A stretch of DNA of 64,000 nucleotides. Source: Lachnospiraceae bacterium (GTDB lineage Bacteria > Bacillota > Clostridia > Lachnospirales > Lachnospiraceae). The stretch lies in the NCBI GenBank assembly GCA_015057455.1, contig SVEH01000009.1:51540-115539 (forward strand). The letters run 5' to 3'. Position 1 is the stretch's first letter, and the number at the start of each line of letters is the position of its first letter. Below the pieces are notes generated by a model, which was not told the DNA's origin, made no database searches, and was given only the letters and a program-made list of their open reading frames with translations. A program made the translations under genes and the position numbers. Positions 44,802-53,673 of the stretch are shown one piece after another.

Positions 44802-45416
44802 CTATTTTACATCTTTTTCCAATTCTAGGTAGTCCTTAATCATTGCTACTGCACCATCTACTCCTATCTTGGCCACATTTAAAGTCAAATCATAGCTTGT
44901 AACATCTGACCATCTCTTACTAGTATAGAAATTATAATATGATGCTCTTTGTTTATCTCTTTTTTGAATAAGTTTTATTGCTTCCTTTTCAGTAATTTTA
45001 TGTTTTTCAACTATATTATTAACTCTATAATCAAAATCTGCTGCAATATATATCTTTGTAAGGTCATATTCTTCTTCAAGAACATAATCAGCACATCTAC
45101 CAATAAATATAGCTGAATCATTTTCCTTAGCAATTGATCTAATCAACTGAAATTGTGCTGAATATAACTTAGCATTAATAGGTTGATAGTTCATTGTATT
45201 ACCAAAATAACCTGAAGTTGCCAAAGAATAAAGAAAACTTTGTTGTCCCATTTCATCATATTGACTTGCAACTTCTTCGCACATTCCACTATTTTTTGCT
45301 GCTTCAAGTAATATTTCTTTATCGTAACACTTAATATCCAATGCTTTTCCTAGTTCTTTTCCTATATCTGAACCACCACTTCCAAATTGTCGTCCAATTG
45401 TAATAATTCTTTTCAT
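44802..45416 (-). CDS. Cytidylate-kinase-like P-loop protein (AAA_26 type)
   Basis: 204 residues from ATG 45416 (GGGAG ahead; a GTG three codons earlier is possible). The P-loop is ITIGRQFGSGGSDIGKELGKALD, typical of the cytidylate kinase-like family common in clostridia, with CYDKEILLEAAKNSGM and IFIGRCADYVL, and LIQKRDKQRASYYNFYTSKRW as the lid region. True Cmk has GPAGAGKS, so substrate is unknown. Stands alone. Confidence 0.86.
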   Translation of the reverse strand: MKRIITIGRQFGSGGSDIGKELGKALDIKCYDKEILLEAAKNSGMCEEVASQYDEMGQQSFLYSLATSGYFGNTMNYQPINAKLYSAQFQLIRSIAKENDSAIFIGRCADYVLEEEYDLTKIYIAADFDYRVNNIVEKHKITEKEAIKLIQKRDKQRASYYNFYTSKRWSDVTSYDLTLNVAKIGVDGAVAMIKDYLELEKDVK

Positions 45417-45516
45417 AAAAATCACTCCCTATAGATTTATATTTAGTTATTTACAAAATCTAATCTTCAATAGTTTTATACAGATATATTTAAATCGCTA
45501 TCCGTTTATTACACAT

Positions 45517-46590
45517 TTAATCACAGTTCTTACATGCCTTATAACCTTGCTTCTCAAGACTTTCAGTTGTCCCTTTGTATGTCTTTTTATTATTTTTACC
45601 TATACTAGATATACTTTTGCAACTTGGTAAATGATACTTTTTACTACTTGTATTAAGAATATATGTCTTCTTTATTGTAGAAGCTTTACTTCCGCTAGTA
45701 GCACCCTTACCATTACTAGTTGTTCCAGAATATGCATGTTTAGTTGGTGGTGCTACTACCTTATCTGAACTTCTTGATAGCTTACTTGTTCCATCAGAAT
45801 AATTTATTGTAACACCTGGTTGTATATTAAATACAAAGACGTTAAAACATATTCCTTCCCCCTTATCTTCGACAGATTTAGCCTCCATCTGTACACCTGA
45901 TGCCACTAAATTCTCACCTGAATATTTAGGTGTTACTTTATATAATACATGATTTCCTGTTTCCTTAATATAGTCTGCCACAATATCTTCAAATGGCAAC
46001 ATTCCATCTACATTCATATATCTTGTTCCTGTTATTAAGTTACTTTCGTTAGCATTTTCCCCTGTTAATTGAAATCCTATTAAATGACATCTATTATAAA
46101 GATATTTTCCATCAACGCAATCATATTTAACTGTTTGCCACCCTGATGGTTTTACTCTTCCTATTGCTCCTCTTTCTTCCCTTGGCATTAAATCTTTCCC
46201 AATATTAGCTACAGCAACTGTACATCTTCCTAAAGAATCCAACTCACCATAGTGTTCATATGACTTTGTTTTCAACTCGGAATCTTTAAAATTAGGAACA
46301 TTCTTGTTCATTACAGCATATGCCTTACCTGTATATTTAGGAATTCCTGTAGATGAATCAATTGTCTCCTTATTATCTGTTCCATCTTGCTCTACACTTT
46401 GATTATCTAAATCTTCTGATATATCTACTTCTTCACTATCTTCATCTGGCACAACTGTTTCTAATTGTTCAATTGCATCCTCTGCAACATCAGCTACTCT
46501 ATCAGTAACCATATCTGCACTACATCCTATGCATAAAAACATTGCCCATAATATAACTGCTACTAATTTTAAAATCTTATTCCTTCTCAT
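45517..46590 (-). CDS. Lipoprotein DNA/RNA non-specific endonuclease with C-terminal Cys domain
   Basis: 357 residues. The lipobox is FLCIGCS; an acidic linker follows to about residue 80. The nuclease domain has LGRCTVAVANIG, VKPSGWQTVKYDC, and LYNRCHLIGFQLTGENANESNLITGTRYMN: the His of NRCH and the later Asn match the betabetaalpha-metal catalytic centre of EndA-like enzymes, where the motif is more often DRGH. A Ser/Gly/Lys linker leads to a final Cys-x-His-type domain (YHLPSCKSI, GYKACKNCD), which resembles the zinc-like tails found on other secreted nucleases. Start ATG 46590 or the adjacent GTG. Probably degrades or processes external DNA. Confidence 0.88.
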   Translation of the reverse strand: MRRNKILKLVAVILWAMFLCIGCSADMVTDRVADVAEDAIEQLETVVPDEDSEEVDISEDLDNQSVEQDGTDNKETIDSSTGIPKYTGKAYAVMNKNVPNFKDSELKTKSYEHYGELDSLGRCTVAVANIGKDLMPREERGAIGRVKPSGWQTVKYDCVDGKYLYNRCHLIGFQLTGENANESNLITGTRYMNVDGMLPFEDIVADYIKETGNHVLYKVTPKYSGENLVASGVQMEAKSVEDKGEGICFNVFVFNIQPGVTINYSDGTSKLSRSSDKVVAPPTKHAYSGTTSNGKGATSGSKASTIKKTYILNTSSKKYHLPSCKSISSIGKNNKKTYKGTTESLEKQGYKACKNCD

Positions 46591-46653
46591 CACTCTTATT
46601 CCTCTCTTTTAATAACATATTACATGTGTTTTTATATTTTAAACGTATTTCTT

Positions 46654-47142
46654 CTATTTAGAATAAACATATTTTGTTATAACATCATGTGAATTCCCCT
46701 TAAATTCAACACTTTCCACCTTACTATACTGTGATAAGTCAACTTCAAACTGTACATCAGCTGGATATACCTTGTTCCAATTATACAATATAATTTCATC
46801 TATATTATTAGTATAGTCTTTTACAGTTTCATTATCTAATTCCATAAGTAAGTCATTTACATTCCTTTCAATAAAATAATACTCAACGCCTCTCTTCTCA
46901 TCTACAACAATTTCAAATTTCTTTCCATCAATGCTCGCATTAATTATATTATTATCTAATTGTTCAAATGTAATATTATTTTTCTCAAAATAATCCACAA
47001 ATAATTCCTTGGAATATTGTCCTATCCACAAACTGCCATCTATATTCCCCAATATATCCTTAATAACTTCTATATCTCTACTCTGTCGTCTATTATTAAA
47101 CATCATTCCGTTATTTTTGTCTACACAAACTATTAATTTCAT
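46654..47142 (-). CDS. Conserved-looking protein with DHFR-like N-terminus
   Basis: 162 residues, soluble. The first strand MKLIVCVDKNNGMMFNNRR resembles the opening of dihydrofolate reductases (VAxDxNxGxG) but other DHFR landmarks are missing, so enzyme activity is not supported. The later part is acidic and rich in Asn and Asp, ending HDVITKYVYSK. No signal peptide. It lies between two paralogous secreted nucleases (63 bp before one, 186 bp after the other), so a role connected with them, such as immunity or regulation, is possible but unproved. There is no good ribosome site directly before ATG 47142. Confidence 0.68.
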   Translation of the reverse strand: MKLIVCVDKNNGMMFNNRRQSRDIEVIKDILGNIDGSLWIGQYSKELFVDYFEKNNITFEQLDNNIINASIDGKKFEIVVDEKRGVEYYFIERNVNDLLMELDNETVKDYTNNIDEIILYNWNKVYPADVQFEVDLSQYSKVESVEFKGNSHDVITKYVYSK

Positions 47143-47153
47143 TTTTCACATGT

Positions 47154-47190
47154 ATAATCCAATTATCCTCTTTTGAGGAGAGTGGATTAT
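47154..47190 (-). promoter_or_regulatory. Leader hairpin of the 46654-47142 gene
   Basis: ATAATCCA (47154-47161) pairs with 47183-47190, and inner TCCTC (47166-47170) with GAGGA (47175-47179), loop TTTT. The only SD-like GAGGA on this strand is inside the hairpin, about 25 nt before the ATG. Confidence 0.45.
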
Positions 47191-47273
47191 TCTCCTTTCT
47201 CCAATCCAATTACTTTATTTATTTTTTAGTAACTTAGCTATCTTTACGCATCAAATTCGTATTATAAAATACA

Positions 47274-47314
47274 AAACAAAGGAAGTAAAGCCAAAATTCT
47301 TCAACTCTACTTCC
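47274..47314 (-). terminator. Probable terminator of the second nuclease gene
   Basis: Minus strand: GGAAGTA (47308-47314) pairs with TACTTCC (47281-47287) and is followed by TTTGTTTTGTATTTT; 15 bp after the stop. Confidence 0.6.
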
Positions 47315-47328
47315 ACATATAATTAAGA

Positions 47329-48063
47329 TTAATTAAAATATTCCTCATCAATACAACTCTCGCCATTACTATAATCAATTATTATACCTGGTTGTACATT
47401 ATATACAAATACATTAAAAGATATGCCGCTTCCATTATCTTCAACTGACTTAGCTTCCATCTGCACACCTGATGCCACTAAATTCTCACCTTCAAAAACA
47501 GGAGTTACTCTATACATCACATGATTTCTTGTCTCTTTAATATAGTCTGCCACCATTTCTTCAAACTGCAACATCCCATTTACATTCATGTATCTTGTTC
47601 CCGTTATTAAATTATATCTATTAGCATTCTCTCCTGTCAATTGATATCCAAGTAAATGACATCTATTGTACAAATACTTGCCTTCAACACAATCATACTT
47701 AATTGTATGCCATCCTGTTGGCACAACATTACCTAAACTCTCCCTTGGCTCTGTTGGCATTAACTCAATTCCTATACATGCACTTGCTGTTGTACATCTA
47801 CCAAGATCATCTAGCGCACCATATGATTCATATGATACTGGAACCACATCTTTGCTTTTAAATGTTGGCTTATTATTATTAACCACTACAAATGATTTGC
47901 CCTGATACTCTGGTATATCATTTAGATTAATACTGCTTTTTATTATAGGTTTACTATTGGCAAATGCTTTTTCTCTAGATATAGGATATATCATTATAGC
48001 TATAACAATACATATAGTTACTATAACTTTTACATGTTTTAATATTTTATTATAATTATTCAT
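47329..48063 (-). CDS. Secreted DNA/RNA non-specific endonuclease, paralogue of 45517-46590
   Basis: 244 residues. Signal or anchor segment at about 10-34 (VKVIVTICIVIAIMIYPIS, cleavage near AFANS). The nuclease domain is about 60-70% identical by eye to that at 45.5-46.6 kb: LGRCTTASACIG, VPTGWHTIKYDC, LYNRCHLLGYQLTGENANRYN and the same GTRYMNVNGML. It lacks the acidic linker, the lipobox and the C-terminal Cys domain, so it is the soluble form. AGAGG precedes ATG 48063. Gene duplication followed by divergence of anchor and tail. Confidence 0.88.
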   Translation of the reverse strand: MNNYNKILKHVKVIVTICIVIAIMIYPISREKAFANSKPIIKSSINLNDIPEYQGKSFVVVNNNKPTFKSKDVVPVSYESYGALDDLGRCTTASACIGIELMPTEPRESLGNVVPTGWHTIKYDCVEGKYLYNRCHLLGYQLTGENANRYNLITGTRYMNVNGMLQFEEMVADYIKETRNHVMYRVTPVFEGENLVASGVQMEAKSVEDNGSGISFNVFVYNVQPGIIIDYSNGESCIDEEYFN

Positions 48064-48276
48064 ATATAACCTCTTGAAACATTTATTAAAAAATATTTTT
48101 ATATTACCTTATATAATTTCAGCTTTCAGTCCCTATTCTTGTTTCACAATAATCATTTTACCACATATTATTGTATTTTTCTTTATGTAATATATCTAAT
48201 TTTCTTATTGTATTTTTGTTCAACTTTTTCTTTATATTTATAAGTATTTATAATCATTGTAAATACCTTACATTCA

Positions 48277-48306
48277 TTTACAGTTATTTGTATATTGTGA
48301 TATACT
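48277..48306 (+). promoter_or_regulatory. Sigma-A-like promoter of the CAP-protein gene
   Basis: TTTACA (48277-48282), 18-bp spacer, TATACT (48301-48306); start codon 50 bp downstream. Confidence 0.55.
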
Positions 48307-48355
48307 TAATAATAGGATTACTGTGATTTTTTATCAATTTAAGGAGGGTTGCACT

Positions 48356-49000
48356 ATGAAAAAAGTAGTTATTTTAACAATTTCAATTATGTTAATATGT
48401 ATATTGGTTTTAGTGCACAATTTTTTCTCTCCTAGCAACGCATCTAAAAAGAAATCTGCTAAATCAACAGCAAGCATAGATGCTTCAAAAAGTTTAATTC
48501 CTGAACCTAAAATACCAGGTAATCTAGATTTTAATCCCAAATATCCTAGTAGTACAAACCTAGATAAAGATTCTTCAAAAAAGAAAAAAACCGATACCCA
48601 GGATGAAAAATATACTAAAATCATACCTGAATATGGTTGTACTCAAATTGAATATGAAGTTTTTCAAAAAATGAACAACGCTCGCTCTCAAGCCGGTTTA
48701 TCTACATTAACTTGGTCTGATGAGCTTTATCGTGCTGCTTCTATTCGTTCGGCAGAGTTAGTTAATAAACGTTCACATACTAGACCAAATGGTTCTTCTT
48801 GCTTTACCGTATCTGATGCTATGAGAAGCGAGAACCTAGCCTACGGCTATTCCACTTCTGATAAAGTATTCAACTCTTGGATAAACTCTCCTGGTCATCA
48901 TGATAATATAATGAATCCTAAAAACGAAACAATGGCCGTTTCGCTTCATCTAACTAATGATGGTTATAAATACTACTGGATAAATATCTTTGGTTACTAA
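48356..49000 (+). CDS. Exported CAP/SCP-domain protein
   Basis: 214 residues from ATG 48356 (AAGGAGGG seven bases before). An uncleaved or cleaved hydrophobic segment at about 5-24, a Ser/Lys linker, then a CAP domain from about 95: EYEVFQKMNNARSQAGLSTL, AASIRSAELVNKRSHTRPNG (the conserved H and E region), SENLAYGY, and SPGHHDNIMNP with the paired His. Bacterial CAP proteins are secreted or wall-associated; the family contains no single enzymatic role. It ends 2 bp from the convergent CarD-like gene. Confidence 0.9.
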   Translation: MKKVVILTISIMLICILVLVHNFFSPSNASKKKSAKSTASIDASKSLIPEPKIPGNLDFNPKYPSSTNLDKDSSKKKKTDTQDEKYTKIIPEYGCTQIEYEVFQKMNNARSQAGLSTLTWSDELYRAASIRSAELVNKRSHTRPNGSSCFTVSDAMRSENLAYGYSTSDKVFNSWINSPGHHDNIMNPKNETMAVSLHLTNDGYKYYWINIFGY

Positions 49001-49002
49001 TG

Positions 49003-49296
49003 TTATTTAACTTTTTCATAATTATTAATAACAAAATTTATCTCAAACTTCTTTAAATTAGAATCATCTTTTGTTAGTTTGCTTTGCATTTCTTTTGCCT
49101 CTTCATAGTCTATAAGATTACGAAGATTAACTATATGTTTATCTACTGGAATATATGCAACTTTATCTTTATTCTCCATAGATCTAAGTACATAATAAGC
49201 TATTGTTTCTCCTTTTTTTTGAGTTAACTTTGTTATGTCATCAACTCTACATACTCCTATTGTTTCACTATATATAATATCTTTCTTTTCAAACAT
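49003..49296 (-). CDS. CarD-like RNA-polymerase-interacting domain protein
   Basis: 97 residues, small and soluble. MFEKKDIIYSETIGVCRVDDI, AYYVLRSMENKDKVAYIPVDK and IVNLRNLIDYEEAKEM match the CarD/TRCF interaction domain (Tudor-like), which binds the beta subunit of RNA polymerase. Full CarD proteins are about 150-160 residues with a helical C-terminal DNA-binding part; here only a short helical tail is present. The ribosome site is weak. May modulate transcription initiation. Confidence 0.75.
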   Translation of the reverse strand: MFEKKDIIYSETIGVCRVDDITKLTQKKGETIAYYVLRSMENKDKVAYIPVDKHIVNLRNLIDYEEAKEMQSKLTKDDSNLKKFEINFVINNYEKVK

Positions 49297-49575
49297 ATCT
49301 TACTTTATTAAACCTCCCAATACTCTTTAGCATTGTTATTATATTACATTTTCTATTTTTTGTAAAAGAAATTTTCTCCTATTTCTATTAATAAATATTT
49401 CTTCATTAATTTTTTTGTGAAATTTTCAAACTTCCTATATTTATAATATTGCTATATTAATAATGATTTCATCCTTTTAATACATTTTAATACAACATCT
49501 AAATAATTACGCTAATTCTCTCGATATATAAAGTGCTGTTTTATAGCAACAATAATATATAAAGGAAGATTGCGT

Positions 49576-51042
49576 ATGAATAATGATAAAAATATTAAAA
49601 AACCAATTTCTAACGATGTTATATATAAAATTATGCTATTCACTGCCTTCTCAACTGCAGGAATATTCTTAATAAAAGATCTAGTAGCAAAAGCAATTAC
49701 TGATGCCATAGTAGTCGGTGTGTGCTTAACGGTATTTGGTTTGCTTATTCTTGGAATGGCAAAACTGCATGTAGCCAAAAGCAAACGAGAATTTATTGTA
49801 TCAATGTTTATTGTATTACTAGTATTTATAATCTCTATTAACAGTGGTGATTTTTATAGTGACGATTTCACTTTATACCTAGCCGTTGTAGGTATTACTG
49901 GTTTATATATGAATCCAATATATACAATTATTCAAATGGTTGCCATAGATATATTACTTATGGTTGCTTACTATATTAATCCACAAAAAGCTGATCCTTT
50001 TAACCAATACATTATGTGCGTATTTTTATTTAGTTTGGCTGCCGCTACATTTTATTTAGTAATTAATCGTGGTAATGCATTTATCAAATTAGCAGAAAAC
50101 AAAATGCATGAAGCAAATAAATTACTTGATTCAATTCGTGAAGCAGGTATTGAACTTCAAGATAATTGTGAAAGTTCATCTGCAAGAATACAGGATTTAA
50201 CTTTAGCAAATAAACAATTAGAAGAAAAAACTTACGAACTACAACAAGGTTCTCAATCTATATATGAAGATACAACAGATGTTGTAGTATCATTTGAAGA
50301 TGTAAAAAATCGTATGGTAAACCAAAAACAACACATTAACTCTATTAATGAAGAAGTAAAAGATGTTGAAACATCACTTACTGAGAATAAAAACAACCTT
50401 TCAAAAATGTCTACTGAAATTAAAGGTGTTAACGATACATTTACAAAAACAAATGAAGTATTTAGTACTTTACAGTCACATATAAAAAATATTGCACGCG
50501 TAACTAGTAGACTTAGTAATATTTCTTACAACACAACAATCCTTGCCCTTAACGCATCAATTGAAGCGGCAAGAGCTGGTGAAGCAGGTAAGGGATTTGC
50601 CGTTGTTGCATCTGATGTGCAAGACTTAGCAAAAGATAGTACTGAATGTTCAGAACATGTATTTAGAGTAGTTGAAGAAATGACTAAACTTATAGAAAAA
50701 ACATCTTCTCAAATAGTAGAAAGTACAGAAGCAATAAACTCATCAGTTGATACATTAAATGGCTTTGAAGATAGCTTTAATGGTTTATCAAATAATTTCA
50801 ACTCACTATATGATAATATAGAAAAACAAAATAAAGATGTACAACAAGTAAATGAAATGGTAGAACAACTAAAAACTCGTATTGGTATGATGTCTACATC
50901 ATCTGAAAATAACCAATCAGCTGTTAGCTCAATATCAAGTGCAATGGATATCTATCGATACAATATAAATCAAATTATAACAGATACACAACAAATAAAT
51001 GAATTGTCAAATTCATTGCTAGCAATAGCTAATAAAAAATAA
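49576..51042 (+). CDS. Membrane-embedded methyl-accepting chemotaxis-type signalling protein
   Basis: 488 residues from ATG 49576 (GGAAG ahead). Five or six membrane helices lie at about 15-165 with very short loops, so no periplasmic sensor domain is visible; sensing may occur in the membrane. The cytoplasmic half is a long coiled coil with the MCP hairpin tip [17 protein letters not shown] and [31 protein letters not shown]. No HAMP domain is recognised. No che or flagellar gene is near, so it may signal to a distant array or a non-motility process. A terminator follows. Confidence 0.88.
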   Translation: MNNDKNIKKPISNDVIYKIMLFTAFSTAGIFLIKDLVAKAITDAIVVGVCLTVFGLLILGMAKLHVAKSKREFIVSMFIVLLVFIISINSGDFYSDDFTLYLAVVGITGLYMNPIYTIIQMVAIDILLMVAYYINPQKADPFNQYIMCVFLFSLAAATFYLVINRGNAFIKLAENKMHEANKLLDSIREAGIELQDNCESSSARIQDLTLANKQLEEKTYELQQGSQSIYEDTTDVVVSFEDVKNRMVNQKQHINSINEEVKDVETSLTENKNNLSKMSTEIKGVNDTFTKTNEVFSTLQSHIKNIARVTSRLSNISYNTTILALNASIEAARAGEAGKGFAVVASDVQDLAKDSTECSEHVFRVVEEMTKLIEKTSSQIVESTEAINSSVDTLNGFEDSFNGLSNNFNSLYDNIEKQNKDVQQVNEMVEQLKTRIGMMSTSSENNQSAVSSISSAMDIYRYNINQIITDTQQINELSNSLLAIANKK

Positions 51043-51072
51043 AGTAGCCCATATTTAATAAAATTTATATAT

Positions 51073-51105
51073 ACAGGCCCCTGTCATTATATGACAGAGG
51101 CCTGT
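51073..51105. terminator. Convergent terminator hairpin
   Basis: Stem ACAGGCCCCTGTCAT (51073-51087)/51091-51105 with one C-A mismatch on the plus strand that becomes G-U on the minus strand. Serves the converging chemoreceptor and radical SAM genes. Shares its core with the parC terminator. Confidence 0.75.
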
Positions 51106-51128
51106 TAAATTTGAGCTATCGCTCAATT

Positions 51129-51728
51129 CTATGATCCAAACTTACGAACTCGAAGATAAATACCTAGGTCGTCTGCTATTTTTTGTGACTTTTCTATATC
51201 TTCTTTTGACAAAACATCTACAACTGATAAAGCTGTTTTGTCTATAACTTTATTACATTCTTTAGCAAATTCCAACATGTCTTTAAATGCATCGTCAAAC
51301 TGTGGTCTTGTAATTTCTTGATATGCCTTAGCATCAGGTGCATTCAAACTAATTGATACACTATCAATTACTTCAGCCAACTCTGGTACAATATTTCTTT
51401 TATTATATAAGTTTCCAAGCCCATTTGTATTAAGTCTAATCTTTATTCCACTCTTTTCCTTAATATATCTTGCTGCCTCTAATAAATTCTCCAACTCACA
51501 TGTAGGCTCTCCATATCCACAAAATACAAACTCATCATATCCTGTAAAATCAAAATCATCGATAGCCTTCTTTATATCCTCTATAGTTGGATTAACTTTG
51601 TGCCATAAGTTATCTGCTTCTCCTATTTTATCTTGACCTTGTCTTATGCAAAATGTACATGCACAATCACATTTATTTGTTATATTACCATATACTTGAT
51701 TCTTATATGTGTATATTATATCTGCCAT
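51129..51728 (-). CDS. TatD-family-associated radical SAM protein
   Basis: 199 residues. NITNKCDCACTFCIRQGQD contains the Cx3Cx2C cluster motif; EFVFCGYGEPTCE is the GGEP-like SAM site, and RLNTNGLGNL and DSVSISLNAPDAKAY follow. This matches the short radical SAM proteins encoded near TatD nucleases in Firmicutes. No tatD gene is in the window. Reaction unknown. It sits downstream of the ECF S-component gene (40 bp), so may be in one operon with the pyridoxal-type kinase. Confidence 0.88.
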   Translation of the reverse strand: MADIIYTYKNQVYGNITNKCDCACTFCIRQGQDKIGEADNLWHKVNPTIEDIKKAIDDFDFTGYDEFVFCGYGEPTCELENLLEAARYIKEKSGIKIRLNTNGLGNLYNKRNIVPELAEVIDSVSISLNAPDAKAYQEITRPQFDDAFKDMLEFAKECNKVIDKTALSVVDVLSKEDIEKSQKIADDLGIYLRVRKFGS

Positions 51729-51768
51729 ATTCTTTCACTCTTATGATTTAATAATCATTTTCTCCTTC

Positions 51769-52344
51769 TTATATATTAAATAAACGCTTCTTTATATTCT
51801 TTCTGTCTAATGCTTTACCAATTATAATGTATATAACTGCACTTGCTATACTTTGAGCCGAACTAGCCAATAACGATACAAAAAATGCAACTTCACTTCC
51901 AAAAATGACTGTATTAGCTATATAATACCCTACTGCTGAAATTATATAGGCTACAAATGCACCGATTATGTTCCTTTTAGCTATTACTTTCTTATCTGAA
52001 CTACAAAAAGGCAATACAATTAATGCTTTTATAATCATTGTTGGCCCTACCCACATAGGTGCTGTAAGTAAATCTGCCATTCCACCACCAATAGCTGCTG
52101 CAACCATTGCATATGGCTTTGGCAAAATACTTGCTGCTATATATATTAAACTATCTCCTATGTGTATATACCCTCCAGATATAGGTACTGGAATATGACA
52201 TACATATGCAGTCATTATACAAATTAATGTTGCAAATATTGCTGTATAAGTAACTCGTACAATCCTTTTAGACTCATATACACTTCCACTCTTACCTTTA
52301 TCTTTATTAACATCTATAATAGATTTATTTATTTCTTCTTTCAT
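51769..52344 (-). CDS. ECF transporter substrate-binding (S) component, probably for vitamin B6
   Basis: 191 residues from ATG 52344 (GAGGAG ahead); it overlaps the kinase gene by 20 bp, so translation is coupled. A charged N-terminus precedes five or six helices (TAIFATLICIMTAYVCHIPVP, GGYIHIGDSLIYIAASILP, AMVAAAIGGGMADLL, IIGAFVAYIISAVGYYIA). GYIHIGDS and GGGMADL are typical of S components such as BioY/PdxU-like. Pairing with a pyridoxal-type kinase suggests pyridoxine or a related compound. The shared EcfA/EcfT module is not in the window. Confidence 0.86.
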   Translation of the reverse strand: MKEEINKSIIDVNKDKGKSGSVYESKRIVRVTYTAIFATLICIMTAYVCHIPVPISGGYIHIGDSLIYIAASILPKPYAMVAAAIGGGMADLLTAPMWVGPTMIIKALIVLPFCSSDKKVIAKRNIIGAFVAYIISAVGYYIANTVIFGSEVAFFVSLLASSAQSIASAVIYIIIGKALDRKNIKKRLFNI

Positions 52345-53209
52345 CTTTACCAACTCCTCGCAATAGCTCCGTAAGATGTGTCTCAAATTCTACCCCGTCA
52401 TTGCCTAAAGTGTTACTATTCATTGTATCTGCAATACTATGATATAGAAAATCACTTGCAATATTCATACCTTCAATAGTGCTATGACCCGCAAGCTTTA
52501 ATCCACACATAGCAGATGCAAATAAATCACCTGTTCCAGAAAAACTTCTTTCAAATAAATGAGAACGATAATATTCACATCCTTGCTCAGTTATAGCCAC
52601 ATTATATATAAATGCTCTATCTTCTTGTTTGTGCTTTATTCCTGTAATAATAACATCTTGTTTTACCTTTGCTGTATTTCTTATATTATGACCTATATTC
52701 TTTACTCGTTCTATCAATTCTGTTGAATCCTTTATCGTAACAATTTCGTTATAATCCACACCAGCCAACAAACATGCCTCTGTTAAATTAGGTGTAATAA
52801 GATGAGCTTCTCTAGTTAACTCTCGCATTTGATTTAATAGCTCATTTGAAAAAATTCTGTAAACCTTGCCATTATCACCCATTATAGGATCTATTAAAAT
52901 AAATGTATCTTTTTTTTTAAACTCTTGTATAAATTCAAATACATATTCAATCTGTTTAACCCCTGTTAAATACCCACTATAAATAGCTTCAAAACTTGCA
53001 TTATTTGCTTTCCAAGCCTTAATATACTCAGGTAGCATATCTGTTAAATCCCTGCTATAAAATACAGGGTACCCACCTTGTCCTGTCAACACTTCTGTTG
53101 CAATAGGATGGGGTGTTGAACCCAAAACAGATATGACTGGTATGGCTGCCGTCAGGGAACATTTACCAAAGCCAGACAGGTCATTAAATACCGCTACATT
53201 TTTAATCAT
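52325..53209 (-). CDS. Pyridoxal/pyridoxamine kinase (PdxK/PdxY type)
   Basis: 294 residues, ribokinase-like fold. VAVFNDLSGFGKCSLTAAIP is the family opening; ILIDPIMGDNGKVY holds metal-binding residues; ITPNLTEACLL and FSGTGDLFASAMCG contain the anion hole and catalytic Asp. Phosphorylates B6 vitamers to the coenzyme form. Promoter TAGACT-17-TACAAT lies about 45-75 bp upstream. The next gene, an S component, overlaps its 3' end. Confidence 0.88.
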   Translation of the reverse strand: MIKNVAVFNDLSGFGKCSLTAAIPVISVLGSTPHPIATEVLTGQGGYPVFYSRDLTDMLPEYIKAWKANNASFEAIYSGYLTGVKQIEYVFEFIQEFKKKDTFILIDPIMGDNGKVYRIFSNELLNQMRELTREAHLITPNLTEACLLAGVDYNEIVTIKDSTELIERVKNIGHNIRNTAKVKQDVIITGIKHKQEDRAFIYNVAITEQGCEYYRSHLFERSFSGTGDLFASAMCGLKLAGHSTIEGMNIASDFLYHSIADTMNSNTLGNDGVEFETHLTELLRGVGKDERRNK

Positions 53210-53254
53210 ATCTTCGCCCTTCTACAATTCTTCTTTAAACTCTCAATACTCGGA

Positions 53255-53283
53255 ATTGTACCATATTTTTCTGTTCTAGTCTA
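53255..53283 (-). promoter_or_regulatory. Sigma-A-like promoter of the pyridoxal-type kinase operon
   Basis: Minus strand TAGACT (53278-53283), 17-bp spacer, TACAAT (53255-53260). The spacer motif AGAACAGAAAAATA is shared with the promoter at 55303-55332. Confidence 0.68.
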
Positions 53284-53316
53284 GACCTGTTCTAGTTACG
53301 AAATTTATAATAAAAT

Positions 53317-53544
53317 CTACTGTTCTTCTACTTTTTTCTTACTATTACCAAATGCAACTACTGTTATCAACATAATCATTGCAATTGTCATAGTAATTCC
53401 CATTACACTATTTACTTTTTCTATAGCTTGTACAATAACCTGTAAAACTGCAAGTATGTATAACGCTATAATTCTTTCTTTTAATTTCATATTTATCCCC
53501 TTACTACCCTTAGGTAATAACAACTTTTGTTTTAAACTATTCAT
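53317..53544 (-). CDS. Small two-helix membrane protein
   Basis: 75 residues from ATG 53544 (GGAGG eight bases before). A shorter form from ATG 53490 is also possible (AAGGGG ahead). Hydrophobic segments IIALYILAVLQVIVQAI and MGITMTIAMIMLITVVAFG; basic ends (KKKVEEQ). No family recognised. Lies between the flippase and kinase genes with its own ribosome site. Confidence 0.6.
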   Translation of the reverse strand: MNSLKQKLLLPKGSKGINMKLKERIIALYILAVLQVIVQAIEKVNSVMGITMTIAMIMLITVVAFGNSKKKVEEQ

Positions 53545-53673
53545 TGATATTTCCTCCATAATTATTACTTCCCACAACTCCTATACACAATTAAAGTATA
53601 GCATATATCCATTTCATGTCAAGTTTTACCAATTTACCTCTAAATACGTCTTCCAGTATAATGTCTCTTATTA

